This document shows, piece by piece, positions 24,801 through 37,500 of a stretch of 64,000 nt of DNA (positions are counted from its first letter, which is position 1; the number at the start of each line of letters is the position of its first letter). The translations under genes and the position numbers were made by a program. Source of the DNA: Rhea pennata (Eukaryota > Chordata > Aves > Rheiformes > Rheidae); contig NC_084666.1 of the NCBI RefSeq assembly GCF_028389875.1, positions 67,030,422 to 67,094,421 of the forward strand. The letters are read 5' to 3'. The notes under the pieces are model-generated. The model was given only the letters and a program-made list of their open reading frames with translations, was not told the origin of the DNA and ran no database searches.

Positions 24801-27800
24801 TGCCCAGGAAGAGCTTGGGAATGGTGGGGCCGGGCCTGTGAGGGCTGCAGAGAGAAGCAAGCGCTCTTTGGTGTGAGAAGGTAAGCGAGGATCCCTCCTC
24901 GAGCAGAACTACAGCTCACACGCTGGTCTGAGTACTGATTTGTGTGTGTCTCGCCCCATAAATACTGTGGGTTTTTTTTTTTTTTTTTTTAACTTCCTGA
25001 CATTCTTGTTATTCTTTCTTGAAACTAGAAGTATGGAGGCTCCTTGCAAACTTCCTTTCTCCTCCACTACTTTTACTTTGTGAGCAGGTTGACAAGAAAA
25101 CCACCACCACAAATTTCAGGGAGCTTAGAGCTAAAGGTACAAATTAAGTTCATGTTATCTGTGTATTTGCATAGAGAGCCTGATCCTGTGCAGTTTTGAA
25201 TGCCTTTCATTCGTCTCTTGTCAGTCAAAATTTAATTCTGCAGAAGCCAGAGTCCCATTTCTGCAGTTAATATCATCTAAAATTGGATGGATGGATTGGA
25301 AGAATACGTTATAATGCATTGAACTGTCGTGGGCATACAGTTGCTGTGAGCTGAGAACCGGTCTCTGAGTACATTTGTGTAGACTCTATTTCCAGGCTAA
25401 GAAAAGCGAGCTAAGTTTATATATATAAATCTTTCAGGAAAGCAGGGCCCTTCTGAATACTCACCAGATCCTATAAGGGCACAGATCAGCACCATGGAGT
25501 TGTATTTTATTTCTGGAGCGCTCCTGTCGTCTGAGAGCAGTCTGTGTAGAATCTGAACAAGCTGTGCGTTTTCAAGATCCTTTTCAGCAGTGACTGGAAC
25601 AGAAGCGAAAATTTGTTTATCTGGCAGTGCTGCTTTGTTTGATACTTTTTTGTTCTTGCTATTTATTGAAACATGGATCACCTCACTGGCATAAAATTGA
25701 AGTGTATATTAGATGATATGATGATAGAAATCACAATTCTTGTTAGAAAAATATAGAACAGTCTAACTATTTGAAAGGACGCTCATGGAGTTTAGTGATA
25801 AAATAAAATCTTAATTATGCTGTGAATCAATGGAAAATCCATCTGGATTTTTAGCTAATGAGACCAACATCTGTAATATTTAAGCTTTCAAAGCTTCCAA
25901 TGCCTAGATTTGCTTTTTGGAAGTTTTGTCTGAATAAATACAGATGGAAATTCTTTATCTCATGGCAGAGGGAACTCGGGGTCTGTTAGTACAGCTGTGA
26001 GAAATTTTGCAAGATCAGTGTGTGAGTTATTTGTTCTGTAGTTTTTAAAGAAATATTATATACTGAATTCAGGCTCAAAACCTGCAAGTTTCTGAAGACA
26101 AGATAAAGACTGGTTAGACGATTCAAACGACTATGAGCATTTTGCCTTTTAAAACAATTTGCTGATGCCTTGGCAGTGATTGGGAAGTTGAACGTTGCAT
26201 TCCTGTAGCACATGATGACAGGAGATGAAATCAACTATAAAAATAGTTAATGTTGCGTGTTTGGTTCTTTATCTGAGTCGACCAGCACGCAAACAGGGTA
26301 AATGTGGCTCCCCACCCCACCCCATTATCCAGTCAGCTCTCTTGTAAGCTAAACTGAGCTGTTATGAAGGCAGATGGAGACCTTTAATCCTCTCTGCCTT
26401 CAAGGTAGTCTCTTGCATCTGTTTCTGTGGAATTTAATAAAGTAAGACATTTTGGAGGCATGAACCAACTCTGTGTATGTTCTCTGGCTCTTCCTGATCA
26501 GGTAATTAAAAGCTTTACTTTGAGCCCTCTCAAAAGGGAGACATAGACTCACACGTACGCAGACCTAGGTCATGCAAAAGCCTGCCCGCTAGATCAGCGT
26601 CCTGTCTAGGTCGGAAGTCCTGCTTTGGAAGGGTCACGTAGTCTCCAGGCTGTGCAGTATGACTGAACATGGTCCTGTGGTCTTCCAGGATTATCATGGC
26701 TTGGCAAGGCAGAGCAAATGTTATGAGAATCTAGTAAGACCACCTTTTTTTTTTTTTTTTTTTTTTTTTTTCTCCATCTTACAGCCAGTGAGGTTTTACC
26801 TAAAATCTGACAGTTATGTTAAGGAGGCCTTTCTAGATCGTGTGATCACCTACCAGAATGACGAAGCCACTGTCATGTTACCAGGAAACGGCCGCTCTCT
26901 GCACAACCTCGCTGCCTGCCTCTCTGCGCGTGTTCCCATGCCTTTGCATGCTACTGAAGGGCAGCTGGAGGAGAGGCTGGCTGCTCTCACGTTTGAAATC
27001 AAACTTGCACCCTTCTCCCTGTCGGGACTCTTTTGGGCCCAGCCCCGAAACAGGCAGCGCGACCTGCTGGGATACTCACCTAGTTCTAACGCCGCTATGA
27101 GCGCCAGGGCGACGAGAGCTTCGTTTTGCATTATTACGTGCTCGCTGGTTGCCATGGTTACTAAGTGCTTGATGCCACCGCTCTGTACCACGGTCCTAAT
27201 CACCTCCTAAAATAAATAGCACAGAAGGGAAAGAAGTTCAGCGTTGCGCACAAACCGTACCGACGCGGTTGGCGTGGACGCTGTGTTACGCTTAGGTAAG
27301 GATACTCGTTGGGTATGTGCACGTGCAGTCCCCTTATGCATAAATGCACGTGCACGCGTGCCTAGAAATCATCTGCTATTACTCTAAAATACAGCCTGTT
27401 AAACCAAGACACTTCAAGAAATGTTTAAGTTGGGATGTATGCAGCTAGCTTTCCTCCGGGTTACCCTGTGTAACTCAGGTTGTCACAGCATGCTGATCTA
27501 GCCTAACCCAACCTAACGCTTTGCGACATTTGAAGTCAGCAGGTGTTCAAAGACGACTAGTTTTCCCTTCTTTATGGTGTGATGTTGAGAGCAGTTTATC
27601 AGAGCAACCCGACATACCTTACTTTGGGGATTAAGATAAATGAGAACATAGTTTCAGTGCAGTTGGTAGCCAGGTAGCCCCATTCCCAGTTATCACATGC
27701 CCACCTGCCCTGGGATTTTCTAAGCTGCTTCAAGATGGTCAGAGAGGTAAGATTACAAACTTACTATGTAAGCTAAGCTGTGTACTAAAAAAAAAAGATT

Positions 27801-30800
27801 TTTTTTTTAATTTTTCATTGTTTTTAAGAAGCTAGAGAACAGGCAGGAAGATGACCAGCAAGCTCTTAAAAGTATTTTGGAATTTTGCCTCAAATAGAGG
27901 CAGATTAGGAAAGAACAACTATGAGATACTGATGTGTTGGTTTTCTGTTCTAAAGCCAGAAATTAAAATGAAATATTGCCCAAGATCTAGGGAACACAAA
28001 TGTTGACTGGCTTAAATGATTTTAAAGCAGTCACAACCATTCAAGTGGGATTCTACTTTAAGGTCCCCAATTAAAGCCCCTTCGATTAGTAATGAGAGAT
28101 GGATACAGATTTCTGGTATCTCTAGGTCTCTGATTATTTGTTAACCATCTTTGACATGAGAAAAGTTAAATTTGCACCTGAATGCTTTTTCTTAAGGTAT
28201 TCCCAATCTTTTACCGTAATATCTTTTTTTTTTTTTTTTTCCTCCTCCACAAGGACTTGTATAACTGATGCCATCCACAACAAAAGCAGAGAGAAGAAAG
28301 TAGTGCAGCTGTGTACAGGGAGCAATCTACGTTACCTATCAGCTATTTTCACTTTTGTGTAAAATATGAGCACCAGGTTGGCAGGAAAATCAGGTAGCTT
28401 TGCACATCAAAAGGCAGCTGCCCAAGCAAATGTGTGTTTTTGTTAGTTCATGTGTACACAAAGTTTTGAAAATCTAGCTCTTTTTTCAAATGACTCTATT
28501 TAAATTTTTAATCTTCTTGCTTAATTTCTTTAAAGCACACATCCCTTTCTATCTCTAACCACAAGCCAAAACTCATTAACCGATGCATGTGTTTTAGAAT
28601 GATTTCTATTTTAGTTCTTGCACAGATGATGCAGTGATGTTCTCTGTGCAAGGAAACAAACTCAATACATAATCCTTGAATGCCAAAGTGCTTTTAAATA
28701 ATCATGCTGATATGCATGTGGCACAAGTCATGTCCTTATGACTCAAGAATTTCACACTAAAAAACCCCCTATTTTTTTCTGAATGACATGATGGGTACAA
28801 GTATGTATATTTTTTCATGGTTTTCACACCTTGCAGTGGTTTTTTTTTTATCATTTGGATTTTCTTCTGGTAGAACTACCACAGAAAATGCTTTTGAGTC
28901 TTCCTAGAATACTCTGGAAGCCACTAATTTCTAGTGGAGTTGGTGGGAATCTTGCAAAGCCTCGCAACCAGTCAGCAACTTTAAAGTCAGAATCTTCATG
29001 AATCTGTAGGTGAACATCACCCTCTAAAAGGCAGCATCACATAGATGAAGGAAATGTCAGCAGCCAGGTTTGGTTCTTGTGAGCTTTTGCCATTTTTTTG
29101 GAATGGGATACAAGTTTTCCAAATCACTATTGCCTTTGTAATTATTACTCAAAATACTTTATAGGCTTTCAGATTTAAAAATGAATATAAATTTAATGTG
29201 CAGTATCCAAACCTAGAGGGCAGTAAAAGCATTAAAATAAATCCCATGACCTGCCCACTCCCCCACCTATAAGTTTTTCCCTCCCAATGAAGTATCCTTT
29301 AGGAGTACCTAAACCATAGAGAAGTTTATTTGTGCTAATTTTAAGTTGTATATTAATATCTGTTTCATGCCATCAATAGTATCTCTACAATTAAGACTGA
29401 ATTCTCTCATCTTGTAGGGCATTTTCATGAAAACCTCACATTCCTGTGGCTTGTGCAACTTGTAGAGCGAGGAAAAAAATTATAATTCAGAGTGAATAAA
29501 ACGAAAGCTCATCAGTTTTAGAGCCTGAACATGAAATGCAGAATGGGGAAAGGGAAAGTTATATTAGAGAAAGCTATATTAGAAACCTGTAAAGATGTTA
29601 ACGCCACGCTAAGCCCCACTGATGTTGATTTTGTTTTGGACAGGCTCAGTCTAGATCAGGTCCACAGTATACGTTTTGCACGTAACAAATGCCATGCATG
29701 AATGAAAAGGTCGTTGATATAGTCTGAGTTTTCTAAATTATATTTCTTAGTATTAAGCCCAGTTATGCTGCCTGTGTTCTTACCAGTGCACTTGCTAAGT
29801 AAGTGATAAAAGCCTGGGCCTGGAATAAGGAAGAGCTTTTATCCAGAGGGGATGCGTTTGCGTTGTCTTAGGCCCTGTTTGGCTGACTACTCCCTTGAGC
29901 GAGGATGGCAGATTATGACTGTGTATGTGAAGGCACTTAATTGCTGTGAAGGTGATGGGAGAGACAGGACTCATCTATCCCACAGCTTCTGTTAGTGTAA
30001 TGCCTTTGGGCATGTACAAGAAAGCTTCTGATGGACTTCAGAATAAATGATCATTTTACGCAGATCAAGCTCTGCAGTGTGGCATCCGAAGAGTGTGTGT
30101 GTGGGGGGGGGCGGACTATGTCCAGCTCTCTGTAATTGTTATGATTGTCGTATATATTCATATAAAATGAATGCAATGAATCTTCATAAACATCAGCATC
30201 CAAAAATTAGAAAATGTGTCCTGTTGAATTTTTACAGGGTACAATGCAAATAAAAGTGGGTCAAGATTTAACCCTGGCACCGACCCTAATTGGCCTTCAA
30301 CTCTGAAATGTTTTGCTTTGTTTTTACTTTTCTTAACTACATAATTCAAGTGAGTTTTTAAACTTGGTGCTTGTGTCCTGTTGACAGGTCTTAAAGTCGG
30401 AGGAAATTTGACATATGAATTAACCAACCAGGCTCTCTAGAAGGCTTAAAATAGTCAGAAGTCTCTGTTATCAACCATATTAAGTGCAGAGGTAACTCTT
30501 ACTTTCCAGAAGCTGACCTGTTTCAGCACTAACTTACTTTCGATTTGCTGTGTCGTATAAGTGCAGAAAGTAGTCTGTTCGACTCTCCCATCACCCCTGC
30601 GTGGTCCTTGGCTTCGCACCATTCCACCAGGCGTTCCACCAGCTTTACATTTTTTCCCAGTTGTTCAGCTGCTTCTGCTACATGTTGCCAAAGCCAACAA
30701 CACAACAGAGAAGTTGTCACTTCTTTTTATAACATGTGCTAGAAAAATGTGCTGAAAGCTACAAACCAGGAGGAGATTGTTAAACAGAACTCCACTTATC

Positions 30801-31513
30801 TGTACGACCAGGGAAGAAAGTCTAGGTTGCATGTAAGCATGTAAAGCTAAAAGTCAAAATGGCAACAAAATACAACAAGAAAGTTCAAAGCCTGGTTTCC
30901 AAAACCAGCTGATCAGCCCAGTTAATGAGGCTTGTGCACTGATTAATAGTAGAGTAAATAAAGGTGATACTGTGCTCCCATAAGAGCTATCTTCAAAATT
31001 TAAAACCAGAAGGTACCACTGGTCAATTAGATTAGGTTTTGCAAACCCTCGGTCACATACACTTCTTCAGGGAACTTACATTTCACATCCAATAGCTGTG
31101 CTAGAATTGGAACGGATCTTTTGAAAAAAATCTGCTGTATTGACTCGAAGATAAATATCTGCTAAGTGATCCTAGTAACAAATTACCTTTGTACAGCAGA
31201 TTTCTAATTTTACAACATACTGCAACTTTCCTATTTTATTTATTCTCGCTTTAAGCACAGAATAAGCTACAAAACTGAACTGATGTTGATTGATAAACTG
31301 GAATTTCAAAATGCAACTGCATTTGTCTGTTCCAAGAAGCTAGAGACAGAGGTGACGCAGAAAGCGTGAACTGCACAACAGGGATTGGTAGCTTAAAACA
31401 CCTGCGCCTACGTACATACTCATTATGTGACATTGAAGAAGAGTGCTGAAGTACAACAGTAAATGAGCATATAAAACCTATTCCAAGGGTCCCTGGCAGT
31501 CAATTCAGAAATT

Positions 31514-31544
<31 letters not shown>

Positions 31545-34500
31545 CCCAGAACAAAATAAAAATCACATTTATCTCACTTTGCATGTGCATTAGATTTATT
31601 TCAAGACTTCAGGAATAAAATTTTAGAAAGTCCTGCTATTCTCTTGTAAGAATCTTAACAGTATATCGCAGACTGAACCAAAGAGAATCGCTTAACATAA
31701 AGAATGATTTATTTTTACCTTGTGCATCTATTAACATTCTTAATGTTCCCAGCAGCTTGAATTGAACAGGGGGCATCTCGGATCTGAGAAATTTCAATAC
31801 TGCTTCTGCAACACCAGCTGATAGCATCTTAGCCTTATTTACAACTGCATGAATAAAGAACAGAAATTATCTCAAGAGCATTTTATAAAGATGCACTTTA
31901 TTTCCAAGACAGTCTGGAAGCAACTTTTAACATGCAACCTGAAAAACAGCTCGTGAACAGAGACTGCAGGATGTGAGGCTACGCTAACAATACTGAATTG
32001 CAGAAAAATGTTACAGTTGCTTGGACGTGTGTGAAATGAAGTGCTTTGTCCTACCGCACACATCTAATCTCCAGTGTTTGGCCTGAATGCCAACTGAAGG
32101 CTAGTTCTCTCCACCTGGCTCTAGGAAAGGCTTTCTCCACAAAATGCACCAAGCAGAAGCGCAAGCTAGTACTTACACCCCAAAATACAGGGAAACCTCT
32201 CCGATTCCCAGCATCATTCTTCTGCTTCATGTAAGGGAAGGAACTAAAGTGACCTGTTAGTATAGCAACCTCTTGCCTAGTTCCAATATTTTATACAAAC
32301 ATCTGGAACCTGCAGTCCTTATAGAGCCTCCTAAATTACTTTTCAGCCCAGCTACTGCTCCAAGTTCTCTGCTTCCATGGAGGTATACGTAAGGTGCAAA
32401 GTTGGTTCAATATTATACTTGAGTGAAAAGAAAATAAAAATTATTTAGTTCAAAATAGTGTTCATCAAGCAGTTCATCACTGGGGCCAGTTATTACTTTT
32501 TTCTTTTTTTATGTAATAGGAACATCCATTAAGTTTTATGTTGCCTTCAAGCAGACATTCCTGAGAACAGGCTATAAGGAGGAGTTACTCACCTGAGAAA
32601 GGTAAGCAAACAGTGTAACGTTAAAGCTGTATGAATTTGGTAGGTATGCGTGGTCATTTTTAGAAAGTTTGTGTTTTTCAAGACTGCAAATAGTAAAATA
32701 AGGTTAAAGGAAGGAAAGAGTTATTTCTGGTTTGGTACTAGAAAGCAAACGCAAGTATTACAGAGTTGTTCTGCTTTTATGTGCATATACTTTGCCTTTT
32801 ACGTTTGGGTAATCAAAACTCATACAAACGAAGTTATTAAAATGACAAAATCGGCATTCAGCCTAATTGGAATAGGCTGGCTGTTCTAACAGCCCCCTTC
32901 TGCCTCTGATTTTTGAACAGTCAGAACCTGAGGAAGTTGCAGAAAGATGTGGAGTTTCAGCAGCGAGGGCAGTGCTTGCTCGTGGGGCCTGTCAGCCGCG
33001 AGAGAGGCCCCGGAGGATGCAGACAAAACTGCCGGACTCCAGGCACAACGGACCGGGAAACGGTACGCGAGGCCGCCTCAGCTCCCTGCCTGCTGCAGAG
33101 CTGCTTCGCCCTTGGCAGGGACAACGCGGCGGGATCGAAGCGGCCAGGGGTGGTTAACAGCTCTGCGACGTACTTAAAACCGCCCGCTGCCGCTGCCACG
33201 CGCCGGATGTAAACGCGCTGACGGGACTGAACGAAAAGCAGCAGGCTCTGACCTGCTTCCGGAGCCGCTAGGCAGCTCTGCCGCTGTCGGGTTTTGAGGG
33301 CGAGAGCAAGTTTCGCCTTTGGATCGCTAGCAGCGCAAAGCGAGGCTTACCAGGAATAGCCAGGTTTCTGAGTGCACTCAGTGCTGCGTGCTGCACAGTT
33401 ACATTTCCGTCCTCCACGTGTCTGTCTAGCAGATCCATCAGCTTTTGAACTATGCCGTTATCCACCATATGGATGCAGTTTCCGTCTGCACAAGATAAGG
33501 CAAGTCACTTGCGGATGCAAGATTATTACTAGGATTTTTATAAGAGCTTTTTAAAGATACAGGTGCCATTTCCCTGCTCCTTTCCCAATTTTATTGTTGG
33601 AGCATTTGAACACCGGCATCAACGAGAACTACAGTGCTCACGACAAATTTAAAGTACTGATGTTAAAATAATAATAATAATACAGAGGCAGCAGTCCCCC
33701 AAACTTACAGTATTATATACTGTACAAAAATGTGAAACATTTTTTTAAAATAGGGTTAATGCCTCTCAGGATCATAAAGTATAAAAATACTGATGTTATT
33801 CTATAAGTAAATAATAACGCTCTACCACAAAACGCTTTTTATTTGCAGTTATACAGATGTAGCCTGTTAGAAGGGCACACACAAAACAAACATAAGCTAT
33901 TATGACATATTCTTACCATTTCTGGCAAAATTTGCAATAGCCAATGCTCCTGCCAGCTGTAGCTGATGGCTATTGGAAGGAATCCATGAAAGTACTCTTT
34001 GGAACACGCTGCCTTTTCCTCCTTCAAATAACTTTTGCATGGATTCATCTGGGGTAAAAAGCATAGATAGTCAGCAAGCCAAAGACGTGTGTGTTAGGGA
34101 AAATTCTTCCGTTGGTTTTTCTGAAGCTCTGCTAGCTTCACTGCAATTAATCCAGGCTTAAAATGGGATGAGACACAAAATCTGGCCCATTAATTGTTCA
34201 TTGTCTGGTGACAGGTCCTTTAAGTTATTTAAAAACTTGTTTAATATTAAAAGTAAAATTCAGCAGCCAAGTGGCACACACGTATCTGCTTTTGCTTTGC
34301 AGAAGGTAATGATACACTATACTCACCTCCAAGCAATAATAAAACCATAAGATCAGAAGCTGTTTTAAGCTCTGCAATGTCATCCTCTTTGTCACTGTCC
34401 ACAGTCTTTTGGACAATCTCAAGTAAGCACTCCACCAAGCCTGCTTCAACCAGCTGCAGTTTAATGACATCTGAAGAATAGCATGGATATAGGAGTCAGA

Positions 34501-37500
34501 ATCATGGTTTTTAAATGCATCTGTTGTACATACATGCTAGACAGACAAAGAAAAATTGTACTGAAGTTGGTGGTTTCACTCATAGCTTGTGTAGATAAAA
34601 CCACAGCTTTTTTATTTTGCATTCCCAGGCTCAACTTTCACCGTTATCCATCCACCTGGCCCTGCCCCTGCTCTGGGCTTCCTTCAGACCACGTCTCCCC
34701 ACTGAACCTACGCGGAGCCCTTTGGCATACCGCTCTTCGGTTTTCAGAAAGGAGTAAATTTCTCTACAGAAAACTTCTGGCATGCTCATCTCAGTCCCCA
34801 CACAGCAGACTTGCAAGGGCTGTGCAGTGCTAGGGCTTTCCAAAGGCTTAGTGAGTTACAGAACAAACTCGAGGTCTCGTCTTCATGTGCAGAAGAGCCA
34901 CTCACTGCCCTGCGACATGCTTGTATAAAATACAAAACTTTTAAGTGAAGTCTTGACAGGACAAGTAATCTCCCATTTCTTTCAGCAGAGCCAAGATTTT
35001 CCAGAATGAGCAGGACTTCTGTCAGGCCAAATGCAAAACACGATTAGAAGAGAAAATTGTTCTGATGAAGAAAAACTGGAAATTGGTGAGGCAAATTCTT
35101 TTTTTAGTTGTTTCTGACAGGTTCAAGGGGGGAGGGTGAATATTATTCAGGTGCTGAACTGGGGTTTGGAAGTAATGGTTTTTATTACTGACTCTACAAG
35201 ATTTTTCCCTACAATCTTGGAGCTGGGAACCTCTTTCTTTACATACCTAAGTTCCCTCTTGTTCAATGGGAATGGTAGGTCTTCCAAAGCTATACGCTGT
35301 CTCCTTGTTATGTGAAAATGATCCTGGTAATTTTTGTATGCTGATGAGACAGAGCACAGTCATGAGCTCTTCAGAAATGTCCAAACAAATGAATTTTTGT
35401 TACTTATTTTGTCTTTAAAATTATGTTTTAACAATACGGAGCTTAGCCCAAGTTGAAATATTTTTAAAAGTCAAAAATTTGGAAATTTGTTCATATAGTT
35501 TACAAGTGGTGTTTGGGGGAATAAGTGTTCTGCTGCTCATGAAAGATGTGTCTGAGTCTCTCTACCTCCTGTCATCACTGGGCTTTTTAGCCTGAGTGAA
35601 ATTCACTGCTTCTCCTAGAGCAGCTGGCTTATTTCTCAACTTTGTGAGAGAATCCAAAATGGTCTGCTGAGATCTTTAAATATGTGCTTTTACACTGAAT
35701 TCCTTTAAAAAACAGGGTATTGCCCTATTTATTTTTTATTAAAAATACCAAGTTATTGGTGTGTTGAGTTGAAATACAAATTCAGTGTCCTTAACAACAA
35801 CAACAACAAAAAAGCATGTGGCAAATACTTCATTTAATGTTTGTCTGTTGATTCATTGCCTATTATATACAGTCAGAAGCAGCTCAGCAGTACCAGCACC
35901 TGAACTTATTCTGCTTTAAGTATGCCTTGAATCCTCAGTGAAAAAGTTCAGCTGACTGCCCCAAACATGCAAGCAGCTAAGTTATGTTCAGCAGCAGTAA
36001 ACCTATCAAATTTTATTATGACTATAAAACATAGCCTAAGAAAAATTAAGTATTTGAATTTAAATATTCCAGACTCAAAAACTATTAGGTTCAAATCTCT
36101 GTTAGTCTCCAAGGATGGAGCTGTCTTAGACCAGCCTTATAGTCATATAACAAAGTAATACATCTTGGCAACACACTATTTTTAGAACTGAAATAAGGAA
36201 ACCCGTTTTTACATACCACTTACAATAAAAGACAAAATCATTGCCCAAAATAGACATTATCACTTTTTAAAATTGAAGTTAAAAAAACCTATCTTGATTT
36301 ATATATTATGTAAGACAGGTACAGACTGAACAGAGTAGGCTGAAATCTAAATCTTCAGGATCTACAGTTCTCTTCTGTTCCATCCAAACAAGCTTCAGTG
36401 CTGACGCGATGAAGGCATGCTACAGAGCCATCAAATACTAAACCGTCTTCTATACTCAGGTACACTGCTTCCTTCCTCAGTACTGACCAACTCCACCTGG
36501 TAACCCCAATTTCGCAGTTTCTTTTCACTTCGCATGCTAAATTACACAAATGAAACAGAATTATTTTGGGAGGAACAGGCTCACCCAGAAGGGATGATCC
36601 TGCACATGCCGCTTTCATTTACTGCTCAAATCTCCTGAGGCTAATAACAGATGCCATCAACTACCCAGATTCAGTTGATTTGATGTCTCAATGAATAGTA
36701 AGTGCAGAGAGCATCCTGATCTTAGCTGTGCAATTAACATACCCCTAGCAAAAAATTTTCCGTAGGAAATGAAACTGTTACTGGTTTTAAGATCTCAGAA
36801 AATGATGAAATAGCTGATTTATTGGTGTTGCAATGGACTGCAGAAGCTGAAACCGTTTTTTGTGCCTTTTCTGTCATTCTTCAGGGATTACAGAACTACG
36901 AGAGCAGCTCGTGTGAGCTTTAAGGGGAAAACAGTCCCCTACATTTCACAGAGAATCTTGTAAGGACCTCTAAAAAGCTGGTATTAATGTTCCCACTGCA
37001 GACACAGGGAAATCAAATATAACAGAATCACATACAGACTGAATTAGAGATGGAACTAGCATCAACTGTTCGTTGGCTCCTGTCATATGCTCAGACAGTT
37101 GAGACACTTGCACTTCATCCAAAACTGCTGTCACAAGCATCAGCCATGGGGCCTCCTGAACCTGGTGGCCAATTACTCTGCAGTTACTGAAAAAAGTTTC
37201 AGTTGTGGGGGGAAAAAAAGAAACCGATATGCCAAAATACATATAAAGGAATGAATTAAAAAAAAAAATGTAAGGAAAAAAGATCAGTTTCTCACCATTT
37301 TCTGCCAGGGGAGCCAAAACTTCAAAAATCATTTCTTTCTTATCATGTTCTATTTGCTTCTTGAACAACTTTACAAGTTCTTCAGCAATGTTTGTGTAGG
37401 CAAACTGCTCTTTACTTGACTCTGTGAAGCAAAAGGGAAAATTCAGTATTAAGTAAACAAACCATATGAAAAGGTAAAACTATTTTCTTTCTTTATTACC

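Noticed and set aside
26659..27210. 183-codon open frame on the + strand, the longest in the window
   Set aside because: It is antisense to the RAP1GDS1 exon at 27080-27206, runs through the T27 tract (a run of Phe), and shows no domain. It is a shadow of the real exon.
32913..33212. Several overlapping open frames on both strands
   Set aside because: They all lie in the CpG island, where stop codons are rare because of GC content, and they overlap each other with no recognisable protein.
36355..36618. 87-codon - strand frame in a RAP1GDS1 intron
   Set aside because: The flanking exons join perfectly without it, and it shows no ARM pattern.
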